DNA from: Bacillota bacterium
GTDB lineage: Bacteria; Bacillota; Clostridia; Lachnospirales; Anaerotignaceae
Assembly: GCA_021768705.1 (NCBI GenBank)
Contig: JAETUG010000005.1
Coordinates: 37,226-101,225 of the forward strand
Length of the DNA: 64,000 nt
Direction of reading: 5' to 3'
The notes under the pieces are model-generated. The model did no database searches. It was not told the DNA's origin and worked only from the letters and a program-made list of their open reading frames with translations. Positions 20,622 through 33,630 of the stretch are shown piece by piece. Numbering within the stretch: position 1 is the first letter of the stretch; the number at the start of each line of letters is the position of its first letter. The translations under genes and the position numbers were made by a program.

Positions 20622-21803
20622 TTACTGCGGTACGACTGCCATACCTTCAGTCAAGGCAAGGCTGGGATTCATTACAATGGTCTGTCCTTCCTTCAGTTCG
20701 CCGCCTTTGATCTCCACATACAGGTCTGTTTCCAGTCCCAGTTCCACAGGCACGATATGAATGGTGTTGTCCGCATTGACTACATAAACCACTGTACTGC
20801 CGTCCTCCAGTTCGCCTACGGCTTCATAGGGCACCGTCAATGCCTGTTCCGCTTTGGCAATGTGAATGGTGGCTTTGGCAGTAATGCCGGCAATCAGCTT
20901 TTCATTTTTCTCCGTCACGGAAACATACACAGGAATGACTCTTTCCGATGTGGTACCGTCCTTCAATTCCCCTGTAGGAGAAATGCGGATAACTTCCCCC
21001 TGCACGCTTTCGCCGTTCAAAATATCCGCCGTAATATCTACCTTTTGCCCCACGACGATCTTGGCAATATCATTTTCGCTGACCATGACCTTCATTTGCA
21101 GATTATCCACGTTTTCGATGACGAACATGGGCTTATCATCCTCTGTTTCATCGGCAAACCGCCCTACCTTTGTATTCACACGGGTCACTGTCCCATCGAT
21201 CATACTGCGGATCTGACAATCGCCCATGGTGCTGGCTTGTATACTGATCTCCTGATTGGTATTGGCTAGGGTCTGCTTTTCTACGGCAGAAAGCACAGCC
21301 TTACCGTTTTCCGCAGGGATGGCATCCAGCTTTTCTTTTGCATCATCCAGTTCCGCTTGACTGGCCGCCCCGATATCAAACAGCATTTTGGTATCATCAT
21401 AAGCCTTTTTTGCGTTATCATATTCTACCTGTCTGTCCCGCAGGGTTTCTGCCTGCTGCTTCTGCAATAGGGTCAGGCTGCCTTTTTTCAGGGACATCTC
21501 CTGGGAAAGGTCTGTGCTGTCCAGCACCGCCAGCAGCTGACCTTTCTTCACTCGGTCGCCTTCCTTTACCAAAAGCTCCTTCACCTCATAATGAAGACGG
21601 GAAACTACCTCTGTGCTTTCCGTTCCTTCCAGCACTGCCTTCAGTTTTAATGTCTCCTCCAAATCCTGTTTTTCCGCCAAAGCAGTACTGACCATTTCCC
21701 CTGCAGGCTGGTTATCCCCTCCCAAAGCCAACTTGAGCCCTGCCACAACGACCGCTGCCGCCGCCACAGCAATCACGATCTTTTTCTTTTTTGTCAACTT
21801 CAT
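20622..21803 (-). CDS. HlyD/RND-type periplasmic adaptor subunit
   Basis: N-terminal TM, biotinyl-lipoyl-like segment VKELLVKEGDRVKKGQLLAVLDS, coiled-coil, beta-barrel domain. Confidence 0.88.
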   Translation of the reverse strand: MKLTKKKKIVIAVAAAAVVVAGLKLALGGDNQPAGEMVSTALAEKQDLEETLKLKAVLEGTESTEVVSRLHYEVKELLVKEGDRVKKGQLLAVLDSTDLSQEMSLKKGSLTLLQKQQAETLRDRQVEYDNAKKAYDDTKMLFDIGAASQAELDDAKEKLDAIPAENGKAVLSAVEKQTLANTNQEISIQASTMGDCQIRSMIDGTVTRVNTKVGRFADETEDDKPMFVIENVDNLQMKVMVSENDIAKIVVGQKVDITADILNGESVQGEVIRISPTGELKDGTTSERVIPVYVSVTEKNEKLIAGITAKATIHIAKAEQALTVPYEAVGELEDGSTVVYVVNADNTIHIVPVELGLETDLYVEIKGGELKEGQTIVMNPSLALTEGMAVVPQ

Positions 21804-21954
21804 AGGTTGATACCTCCTCTTCTATTTTCCATAGGGCTATTATACGGATAAAATTGGAAGAACAGCGATAACCTTTCTTAATATTATTTTAATTTTTTTC
21901 AATATTTTTTGTTCTCGGTTGTATGAACCTGCAAACAAAATCCTCAAAAAATGA

Positions 21955-21982
21955 TTGACAAAATTTTTTTGGATGTTATAAT
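21955..21982 (+). promoter_or_regulatory. Sigma-A promoter of the T-box metY-metA transcript
   Basis: TTGACA at 21955-21960, 16-nt spacer, TATAAT at 21977-21982. Confidence 0.8.
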
Positions 21983-21989
21983 AATCCCC

Positions 21990-22447
21990 AATACGGTGGA
22001 AGCAGAGGATTCTTCCACTCCTATAAATAAATATGGAAAGGCTATGACGAAGAGGGCTGAGTGCCTGCGTTTTCAGAGAGTCGGTGGTCGCTGCGAACCG
22101 ATAACAAATGTACTCAACAGCCTATGGCTTCTGAGCCGGAGGTTCGAAAGTGTGAAACTAGAGCCAAGCGGATGTATACAAGTGGATATATCGGATGCTT
22201 GCATACGAATATACCCACTTGCATACATCCATTTGGCGAAAGCCATCATTTGAAAAACACGAAGTGTTTTTCAAATGTCTTGGCTCTTAAAAATAGTTTC
22301 CCACCGGTAGGCTCCTCCCGTGATTGCTGCGTAAAGGCATAGGGCTTGCTGGAGCCCGAAGAGGTGGCATATTTCAGATATGCAATTTGAGTGGTACCGC
22401 GGTTATGATTAGCCGTCTCAAAGGATTTCTTTGAGGCGGCTTTCTTT
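21990..22447 (+). promoter_or_regulatory. T-box leader with expanded internal domain, upstream of metY-metA
   Basis: Stem I signature AGAGAGTCGGTGGTCGCTGCGAACCGAT; T-box sequence TTTGAGTGGTACCGCGG at about 22386-22402; downstream terminator hairpin. Confidence 0.9.
22411..22447 (+). terminator. T-box-regulated intrinsic terminator
   Basis: AGCCGTCTCAAAGGATTTCTTTGAGGCGGCTTTCTTT. Confidence 0.85.
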
Positions 22448-22489
22448 ATTTTCATTTTAAAAATAATATGATCCAAGGAGGAATTTAAC

Positions 22490-23779
22490 ATGAGTGATTA
22501 TCGTATCGAAACAAAATGCGTACAGGGCGGCTATACTCCCGGCAACGGCGAACCCAGACAGATCCCCATCATCCAGAGCACAACATTCAAATACAGCACC
22601 AGTGAAGATATGGGCAAACTGTTCGATCTGGAAGCAGATGGCTATTTCTACTCCAGACTGCAGAACCCCACCTGCGACCATGTAGCCGCAAAGATCTGCG
22701 CATTGGAAGGCGGCACTGCCGCTATGCTGACTTCTTCCGGCCAGGCGGCAAATTTCTATGCCGTATTCAATATCGTGAATTGCGGTGACCACGTGGTTTC
22801 CTCTTCCACCATCTACGGCGGTACATACAACCTGTTTGCCGTAACCATGAAGAAAATGGGGATCGATTTCACCTTCGTTGCTCCCGACTGCTCCGATGAA
22901 GAACTGGCAGCGGCTTTCAAGCCCAATACAAAGGCAGTATTCGGCGAAAGCATCGCCAACCCTTCCCTGACTGTGTTGGATATCGAACGTTTCGCCAAAG
23001 CAGCCCACGAACATGGCGTTCCCCTTATCGTGGATAACACCTTCGCAACACCCATCAACTGCCGTCCCTTCCAATGGGGCGCAGATATCGTGACCCACTC
23101 CACCACAAAATATATGGATGGTCACGGTGCTGCTGTTGGCGGCTGTATCGTAGACAGCGGCAACTTCGACTGGATGGCGCATGCGGATAAATTCCCCGGT
23201 CTGTGTACCCCCGACGATAGCTACCACGGCATCACATACGCAGAAAAATTCGGCAAAGAAGGCGCATTCATCACAAAAGCAACGGCACAGCTGATGCGTG
23301 ATTTTGGTTCCACTCCTTCTCCCCAGTCCGCATTTCTGCTGAATCTTGGTCTGGAAAGCCTGCATGTCCGTGTCCCCCGTCACTGCGAAAACGGTCTGGC
23401 TGTAGCAAAATACCTGAAAGCCCACGATCAGATTGCATGGGTGACATACCCCGGTCTGGAAGGGGACAAATATTATGAAGTGGCGCAGAAATATATGCCC
23501 AACGGCACCTGCGGCGTTGTCAGCTTCGGCGTAAAGGGCGGCAGAAAGGCTGCGGAAGCCTTCATGGGCCACCTGAAAACAGCAGCCATTGAAACCCACG
23601 TTGCCGATGCCCGCACCTGCTGTCTGCATCCTGCAAGCTCTACCCACAGACAGATGAACGACGCAGAATTGGCCGCTGCCGGCGTTCCCGGCGATATGGT
23701 TCGTCTCTCCTGCGGTCTGGAAAGCGCAGAGGATCTGATCGAGGATATCGCACAGGCTTTGGAAGCCATCAAAGAATAA
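22490..23779 (+). CDS. metY: O-acetylhomoserine aminocarboxypropyltransferase (sulfhydrylase)
   Basis: YRIETKCVQGGYTPGNGEPRQIPIIQSTTFKY; PLP motif THSTTKYMDGHG; RLSCGLESAEDLIEDI. Confidence 0.94.
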   Translation: MSDYRIETKCVQGGYTPGNGEPRQIPIIQSTTFKYSTSEDMGKLFDLEADGYFYSRLQNPTCDHVAAKICALEGGTAAMLTSSGQAANFYAVFNIVNCGDHVVSSSTIYGGTYNLFAVTMKKMGIDFTFVAPDCSDEELAAAFKPNTKAVFGESIANPSLTVLDIERFAKAAHEHGVPLIVDNTFATPINCRPFQWGADIVTHSTTKYMDGHGAAVGGCIVDSGNFDWMAHADKFPGLCTPDDSYHGITYAEKFGKEGAFITKATAQLMRDFGSTPSPQSAFLLNLGLESLHVRVPRHCENGLAVAKYLKAHDQIAWVTYPGLEGDKYYEVAQKYMPNGTCGVVSFGVKGGRKAAEAFMGHLKTAAIETHVADARTCCLHPASSTHRQMNDAELAAAGVPGDMVRLSCGLESAEDLIEDIAQALEAIKE

Positions 23780-23805
23780 ACATGTTACGAAAGTGGTGAA
23801 AGAAA

Positions 23806-24723
23806 ATGCCCATTAAAATACCCAATGAATTACCCGCAGCCAAGGTGCTGACCGATGAGAATATTTTTATCATGACGGAATTCCGTGCCATCACGCAGGA
23901 TATCCGCCCCCTGAAAATCCTTCTGCTGAACCTGATGCCCACAAAGATCGATACGGAAACGCAGCTTTCCCGTCTGCTGGGCAATACCGCCCTGCAGATC
24001 GAACTGGAATTGATCCATACCAAAAGCCATGAATCCAAAAACACCCCTGAAGATCATCTGCTGTCCTTTTATAAAACCTTTGATGAAGTGAAAGACCAAA
24101 ACTGGGATGGTTTGATCATTACCGGCGCCCCTGTGGAGCAGATGGAATTTGAAGAAGTAGAGTATTGGGACGAACTGGTAGAGATCATGGAATGGAGCAA
24201 GACCCATGTCCACAGCACCTTCCATATCTGCTGGGGTGCCCAGGCCGGTCTGTATTATCATTATGGTATCCAGAAACACATGATGGAAGAAAAGCTGTTT
24301 GGCGTATTTCCTCATAAGCTGGATAAAAAGAAATCTATCCTCTTCCGTGGCTCCGATGATGTCTTCTATGTGCCCCATTCCAGACACACAACCGTATTGA
24401 GAGAGGATATCGAAAAGGACCCCCGTCTGAAGATCATCGCTTCTTCCGAGGAAGCAGGCGTTTATGCCATCCATAACGACGGCGGCAGCCAAATCTTTAT
24501 TATGGGACATTCCGAATATGACCCCCACACACTGGAAAAGGAATATCTGCGGGATAAAAACGCCGGCCTGCCCATCGAGGTGCCGAAAAACTACTACCCC
24601 AATGATGATGATACCCAAGACCCTCTGGTCACATGGAGGGCTCATGCCAACCTGTTGTATTCCAACTGGCTGAACTACTTCGTTTACCAGACCACACCCT
24701 ACGATATCACACAGATCAAATAA
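23806..24723 (+). CDS. metA: Homoserine O-acyltransferase, MetA family
   Basis: [66 protein letters not shown]-type N-terminus; [17 protein letters not shown]. Confidence 0.95.
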   Translation: MPIKIPNELPAAKVLTDENIFIMTEFRAITQDIRPLKILLLNLMPTKIDTETQLSRLLGNTALQIELELIHTKSHESKNTPEDHLLSFYKTFDEVKDQNWDGLIITGAPVEQMEFEEVEYWDELVEIMEWSKTHVHSTFHICWGAQAGLYYHYGIQKHMMEEKLFGVFPHKLDKKKSILFRGSDDVFYVPHSRHTTVLREDIEKDPRLKIIASSEEAGVYAIHNDGGSQIFIMGHSEYDPHTLEKEYLRDKNAGLPIEVPKNYYPNDDDTQDPLVTWRAHANLLYSNWLNYFVYQTTPYDITQIK

Positions 24724-24755
24724 AAAAAGAGTCCATTGGACTCTTTTTTTATTTG
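24722..24755. terminator. Bidirectional rho-independent terminator
   Basis: AAAAAAAGAGTCCATTGGACTCTTTTTTTATT between metA and the barstar gene. Confidence 0.85.
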
Positions 24756-25000
24756 ATTTCCAAAATAATATTCTCTGCATCACGGAATACCCGTAAGAGG
24801 TTATCGCCGTATTTTCCCAAAGCCGCTTTCATTTCATCCGTATGCTGAAAGTCTACTTCCATTGCGCCGCCCTCCGTCAGGCAATCGAACAGCGCATCCA
24901 GATTTTTCCCATAATACTCAGGGAAACCAAAGACTTCTTTCAGATATGCGTGGGCTTCCTCCTTAGAAGTCATCCTGTTTCCATCTAAAACGATCTTCAT
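24749..25000 (-). CDS. Barstar-family ribonuclease inhibitor
   Basis: FGFPEYYGKNLDALFDCLTEG matches barstar LPEYYGENLDALWDCLTG; LRVFRDAENIILEI. Confidence 0.93.
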   Translation of the reverse strand: MKIVLDGNRMTSKEEAHAYLKEVFGFPEYYGKNLDALFDCLTEGGAMEVDFQHTDEMKAALGKYGDNLLRVFRDAENIILEIK

Positions 25001-25012
25001 GGCAAACCCCCA

Positions 25013-25462
25013 TCAATACAGTTGTTCAAAGCTTTCGTAATGGTCGGCGGTATAATAGATATCGCCATCCTGAGAATATACGATACGCTCACCGCCGCGG
25101 TAGCCGCCTTCATAGTTTACGTCACATTCGTGATAAGTGTCCTCTTCCGGAAGAATGCCTTCATAATTGCCGAATGTATCGCCGCCAATGCTCATGCCTT
25201 CTGCCACTTCCCAAAGGTTGCCCTTCTTATTATCCCAGCCCAGAGCCTGCGCCTCTTTTTTGGTAATAAAATTATCGGGCAGATCGCCGTAAGTATGCAG
25301 ATACAGTGCCACATCCTCCGGTGTGGTATAACTGCCGTTTTCCTCAATGGTGCAGGTTTCCGCCTGGCTTTCGCCGCCTTGCTCTGCTGCGCAGCCGCTG
25401 CTGAACAAACTCATGCAAAGCATCAGCATCGCCATCAAAAGGGCTGTCCATTTTTTTTTCAT
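25013..25462 (-). CDS. Barnase-family secreted ribonuclease with probable lipoprotein signal
   Basis: LPDNFITKKEAQALGWDNKKGNLWEVAEGMSIGGDTFGNYEGILP...ERIVYSQDGDIYYTADHYESF aligns with barnase; signal peptide ending FSSGCAAEQ. Confidence 0.92.
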   Translation of the reverse strand: MKKKWTALLMAMLMLCMSLFSSGCAAEQGGESQAETCTIEENGSYTTPEDVALYLHTYGDLPDNFITKKEAQALGWDNKKGNLWEVAEGMSIGGDTFGNYEGILPEEDTYHECDVNYEGGYRGGERIVYSQDGDIYYTADHYESFEQLY

Positions 25463-25527
25463 ATCGTATTCCTCCTTTTTCTTTGTTTCATCCTAACAGA
25501 AAGCAGCTCTATTTTCTACCTCTTTCT

Positions 25528-25556
25528 CATAAAAAATAGCGGAACCCGCAGGTTCC
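25528..25556 (-). terminator. Rho-independent terminator of nifJ
   Basis: Minus strand GGCGGAACCTGCGGGTTCCGCTATTTTTT. Confidence 0.8.
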
Positions 25557-25609
25557 GCCATTCTTTATGGGCTAACGCCCTATTCTTTTATTTGAAAATC
25601 CGCAAAGAA

Positions 25610-29194
<3,585 letters not shown>

Positions 29195-29767
29195 TTAATC
29201 TTTTGCTGCCATCGAAAATGGCGGCTCACCCTGATTCAAGTCATGTAAGAAAGTTTATCAAACCGATTGTCTGACAACAAGTTCCTTCTCTTGGGAACGT
29301 GAAACGGGATTTTTTACTTGATTATTATACAATCAATTCATTTTCTTTTCAACAGCAAAATGAAAAAACACCCGTTATGTTTCTAACAAGATACCTTTTG
29401 TTATATCTTCTGTATATATCTATGTTTTTATAAATATTTTTATGCATTTTTCTTTCTTTTTGTTGTTCTATCTTTATTTTGTTGTCGGACAAGATGGAAA
29501 TTTGTACAAAAATCGATACCTTTTCATTCTCTTCAAAAAAAAGTTCGTTAAGCAAAAAACGAACGAGCTGTATACAGTGTATTTATATGGAAACATATCC
29601 ATAAAAATCCGACTCTTTTCTGCCAAAATCATACAAAAAAAGTAGCAAATCTACAAAATAAGATGTCTGATTTCCGAAATTCAGACATCTATTTAATCTC
29701 CCGTCAAATGAAACCCCTTTGCAAAAGGATTCCGCCCTCCCCCTCTCTCTGCTTCCTCCCTTATATA

Positions 29768-29802
29768 AAAAAGAGAGCGAATGATCCATTCTCGCTCTCT
29801 CT
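29768..29802 (-). terminator. Rho-independent terminator
   Basis: Minus strand GAGAGCGAGAATGGATCATTCGCTCTCTTTTTTAT. Confidence 0.8.
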
Positions 29803-29819
29803 CCATTCTTTTTTCAATT

Positions 29820-30839
29820 TCATTTCTGGAACAATTCCTGATAGGCAGCCTTCCAGACAAGCGGTTTGCCTTCTGTTGTCCAATAATGCAATTCCAGACC
29901 GCCTTCGTTGCTGCCCTTCAGCAGCACCAGACCGCCTTCGGAAGTCAGGAAAAATTGCTCTGCCGTCCAATCTTCTCCTGCAGAGATTTCCACTTCTTTC
30001 AAAGATGCTTCGTCCAGCATATCTGCCAGCGTCACGGTTTTCTGCCCCAACAGATCGATATTTTCCGCAACCTTTACAGAAATGCCATCTTCCGAGCCTT
30101 CCCACCAAAAGGACAGGAAATCCTTGGTACACATACCCGTCTGCACAGTCAGCCGCAGCTTGCCGCTCTGTTCTTTTGCCGCCAGATATGTTTCTACATA
30201 AGCCTGCATTTTTTCCATCATGCTTTTATTCAGGTTCTTCTCGAAATTGCTGTCATTCAGACCAACGATGACAGGCACTTCCACCTGATAGCTTCTGCCA
30301 TCCGTTTCACCGGAAATTTCCTTCACCGCCAGCAAAGGCACCGTATTGTCCTTCGTCTGCAGGGTCACCTGTCTGGTCTCTCGGTTGAATGCCACTTTCC
30401 CTGTGTAGTATGCAGAGATCAGCTTTTCATCAGCATACAAGCAGCCATTGATCATTTCTACTCCCTGTGGCAGTGTCACTTCATAGCCATTCAACACTGC
30501 ATTTTTTTCGCCGGGCTGCACCGCCAAGGTTCTGCCACGAAAGGAAACCTCTGCGGCTCTGGTTTCTGTATCCCATTTTACAGAACCGCCCAGACCTTCC
30601 ATTACATTTCGCAGGGGCAGCAGCAGCGTATCCGTATCATCAAAATAGATCGGCGTATTTTCCATATTTTCCAGTGTCTTGATACCATCTTCCGAAAGTT
30701 CCGTTTCCTGCTCTACAGGTACCTCGGGAACTTCTATTTCTATTTCGTTGGGGCTTGTCAGGCTGATGGCGATACCGATAGCACCTGCCAGCAGGGCAGC
30801 CCCTGCGATCGTTATGACCGATACTTTTTTAAATGTCAT
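29820..30839 (-). CDS. Secreted stalk (copper amine oxidase N-like) domain protein
   Basis: N-terminal TM; DDTDTLLLPLRNVMEGLGGSVKWDTETRAAEVSFRGRTLAVQPG is a stalk-domain repeat; C-terminal domain of unknown function. Confidence 0.75.
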   Translation of the reverse strand: MTFKKVSVITIAGAALLAGAIGIAISLTSPNEIEIEVPEVPVEQETELSEDGIKTLENMENTPIYFDDTDTLLLPLRNVMEGLGGSVKWDTETRAAEVSFRGRTLAVQPGEKNAVLNGYEVTLPQGVEMINGCLYADEKLISAYYTGKVAFNRETRQVTLQTKDNTVPLLAVKEISGETDGRSYQVEVPVIVGLNDSNFEKNLNKSMMEKMQAYVETYLAAKEQSGKLRLTVQTGMCTKDFLSFWWEGSEDGISVKVAENIDLLGQKTVTLADMLDEASLKEVEISAGEDWTAEQFFLTSEGGLVLLKGSNEGGLELHYWTTEGKPLVWKAAYQELFQK

Positions 30840-30920
30840 TTTTTTCCCTCTTTCTGTCTTAATTCAGAAAACATACCATACTACAGGGCAAATTGCAATC
30901 TTTCTACAAAAAATCAGCCA

Positions 30921-31919
30921 TTATTCCCCAAACAGAGAAGCGATCTGGGTGGGGAGAGACACTGCATCCTGAACCAAAGGCGCACGGCTGACAGTGATCG
31001 TATTTCCGCCATAGGAAATCCCGATTTCCTGGGTATCATTGTTCCAGGTCATCTCCGCACCAACCATTGTTGTCAGATCCCTCATTTTATAATATATGGT
31101 ACCCTCTTTCACACGGCAGGAAAGCTGGTGTTCTGTTCCTTCATAAAACACTTTTATTTCATCATCAACGACTTGTCCTCCCGTTTCCGACAGACCCAAT
31201 GCCACACCCAAATGGGAGAATATTTTCTTGCCATCCTCCGCTGTCAGGTAATAGGTATTGTTTTCATGGTATGCCTTCACAATGCTGCCCAGAAAAGAAG
31301 GCTGTACTGCCATTTCCCGCAGTTCACCCTTTCTCCAGGGGTTGGCAGGATCAGGGTCTGTAGGGTCCCAGCCACGGCGTTGCACATCGGCGGTATTGAT
31401 CTTCTTCACAGGTGCAGGCTGCAAAGGTTCTTTCACATTCCCACGATACATTTTCACAGTGGTGCCAATGGGGCAGTTATCATAGATCCATTTTACATCC
31501 TTCACACACAGACGGATACAGCCTGCGGAAGCAGACGACCCCAATTTGTTATATTCATCATATTCCAGTGTAGTCTTGTCCTTTTCCAGATAAGGCACAG
31601 AATGGAACAGATAATGTCCGGTGATGCGTGTGGCATACTGTCCCCATACATCCCCAAACAAGGCTCTCCATTCATACTTTTCAATGGTTTGAAAGGTGCC
31701 CTCTGGTGTAGATTCCCCACCGCTGCAATAAAATGCCTTGATGGGCACCGTATAATTCCCGGCTTCATCCTTTTCATAAACTGTCACGATGCTGTCTGTC
31801 AGGTTTACTGTTATGTAATAAGGATGCTCTTGCTTTTCCGCCGCCATTGCTGTCCCTGCAAAACAAAACAGCATCAGGCAGAAAAGCAGAGCCCCAAAAA
31901 TCCGTTGTTTCATTTCCAT
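30921..31919 (-). CDS. L,D-transpeptidase (YkuD) with C-terminal stalk domain
   Basis: Signal peptide; ITVNLTDSIVTVYEKDEAGNYTVPIKAF; H...SASAGCIRLCVKDVKWIYDNCPIGTTV; C-terminal MTWNNDTQEIGISYGGNTITV. Confidence 0.9.
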   Translation of the reverse strand: MEMKQRIFGALLFCLMLFCFAGTAMAAEKQEHPYYITVNLTDSIVTVYEKDEAGNYTVPIKAFYCSGGESTPEGTFQTIEKYEWRALFGDVWGQYATRITGHYLFHSVPYLEKDKTTLEYDEYNKLGSSASAGCIRLCVKDVKWIYDNCPIGTTVKMYRGNVKEPLQPAPVKKINTADVQRRGWDPTDPDPANPWRKGELREMAVQPSFLGSIVKAYHENNTYYLTAEDGKKIFSHLGVALGLSETGGQVVDDEIKVFYEGTEHQLSCRVKEGTIYYKMRDLTTMVGAEMTWNNDTQEIGISYGGNTITVSRAPLVQDAVSLPTQIASLFGE

Positions 31920-32037
31920 TCTCCTTTTATGCCAAAATTATTGATCAGAACTTCCTATTTCTTCTCATTATGTATTATAAGAAAGGAGACGGCAAGAATC
32001 AAGAAACAGATTCTTAAAAAACCTTAAATTTTGCAAA

Positions 32038-32074
32038 AAAGAAGAAAGCCCCCATCCTTACGGATCGGGGCCGA
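32038..32074 (-). terminator. Rho-independent terminator of the xylulokinase operon
   Basis: Minus strand GCCCCGATCCGTAAGGATGGGGGCTTTCTTCTTTTTT. Confidence 0.8.
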
Positions 32075-32082
32075 TTGTAATA

Positions 32083-33606
32083 TCAGATATTTTTCAGTTT
32101 TTTGAAGCTGCTGAACAGCGTTTTGTACAAATCTTTATACAGCGTAAAGAACTTTGCGTATTCGCCGTTTGCTGCCATATCCGGCTGGGAAACGTCTTTT
32201 TTGCGCACCAGTTCATTGCAAGCAGTTTCCAGGTCAGGATAAATGCCTGCGCCTACGCCTGCCAAAATCGCCGCACCCAATGCACCGCCCTGATCGGACT
32301 GCACTGTGCTGACGGGACAACCATACATATCTGCCAGCATCTGTCTCCAGAAGGGGCTTCTGCCGCCGCCGCCGCAGATCATCATATCTTCGATGGGCAC
32401 GCCCATTTCACGGAATACCTCTACACATTCCCACTGGGAGAAAGAGATGCCTTCCAAGACGGAACGAATCAGATGAGGTCTTTCATGCATTGCAGACAGA
32501 CCGAAAAATACACCACGGCAATCAGGATCGGGATGAGGAGAGCGTTCCCCCATCAGATAAGGCAGGTACAGCAGTTTTTCAGAGCCGATAGGCACTTTTG
32601 CCGCTTCCGCTGTCATAATTTCATAGGGATCAACGCCTTTTTCCGCTGCTTTTGCCATTTCAGGGGTGCAGACATGGTTCCGCAGCCATTGGAAGGACAG
32701 ACCTGCCGCCTGTGTGCAGCTCATGACTGTCCATTTGCCGGGCACAGAAGCGCAAAGGGTATGCACTCTGCCCTTGGGGTCCAGTGCCATTTGGTCGGAT
32801 ACGGCATAAACCACTGCAGAAGTACCAATGGTGGTAAAGGCTTTGCCCTGAGAAACGATACCGGTACCAATAGCTGCCGCAGGGTTATCCCCGGCGCCGC
32901 CCACAACAATGGTGCCTTCTGCCAAACCCGTCAACGCTGCTGCTTCTTTATGCACAGTACCTGTCACATCCTGGGATTCATACATTTTCCCCAGCAGTTT
33001 TTTCTCGATGCCCAGACCTTCCAGAATCTCATCAGACCATGTCCGTTTTGCCACATCCATCAGCTGCATGCCGGAAGCATCGGATACTTCTGTAGCATAT
33101 TCGCCAGTCAGTTTATAGCGGATATAGTCCTTCGGCAACAGGATATGGGCGCATTTTGCGTACAGCTCAGGTTCATGCTTTTTCACCCACAGAATCTTCG
33201 CCGCTGTGAAGCCTGTTACCGCAGGGTTCGCTGTGATCTGAATGATCTTTTCCGCACCGATCATGCGGTTCATATCTTCTACTTCTTCGCCTGTTCTCTG
33301 ATCGCACCAGATGATAGAGCGTCTCAGCACTTCCCCATTTTCGTCCAGCATGACCAGACCATGCATCTGACCAGAAAGACCGATGCCCTTGATATCCGTG
33401 GGAGCCACGCCGGAATCCTGCAGTACACACTGTACGCCTTTTACAACAGCGTCCCACCAATCGCCGGGTTCCTGTTCCGCCCAGCCGTTCTGCTCCTGAT
33501 AGAGGGGGTATTCAAAAGTTTTTGCTGTGATCGGATTGGCATCCCTGTCAAAGAGGACTGTCTTTGTACCGGAAGTGCCAATATCAATACCCAGTAAATA
33601 TTCCAT
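32083..33606 (-). CDS. xylB: Xylulokinase (FGGY family)
   Basis: MEYLLGIDIGTSGTKTVLFD; GLSGQMHGLVMLDENGEVLRRSIIWCDQRT; ICGGGGRSPFWRQMLADMYG. Confidence 0.92.
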   Translation of the reverse strand: MEYLLGIDIGTSGTKTVLFDRDANPITAKTFEYPLYQEQNGWAEQEPGDWWDAVVKGVQCVLQDSGVAPTDIKGIGLSGQMHGLVMLDENGEVLRRSIIWCDQRTGEEVEDMNRMIGAEKIIQITANPAVTGFTAAKILWVKKHEPELYAKCAHILLPKDYIRYKLTGEYATEVSDASGMQLMDVAKRTWSDEILEGLGIEKKLLGKMYESQDVTGTVHKEAAALTGLAEGTIVVGGAGDNPAAAIGTGIVSQGKAFTTIGTSAVVYAVSDQMALDPKGRVHTLCASVPGKWTVMSCTQAAGLSFQWLRNHVCTPEMAKAAEKGVDPYEIMTAEAAKVPIGSEKLLYLPYLMGERSPHPDPDCRGVFFGLSAMHERPHLIRSVLEGISFSQWECVEVFREMGVPIEDMMICGGGGRSPFWRQMLADMYGCPVSTVQSDQGGALGAAILAGVGAGIYPDLETACNELVRKKDVSQPDMAANGEYAKFFTLYKDLYKTLFSSFKKLKNI

Positions 33607-33630
33607 AGTTACACCGCCATTCTGTGGAAA

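Noticed and set aside
21990-22447. SAM-I riboswitch upstream of metY
   Set aside because: Stem I GGTGG/GCGAACC features and TGGTACCGCGG are diagnostic of a T-box; no SAM-I core was found.
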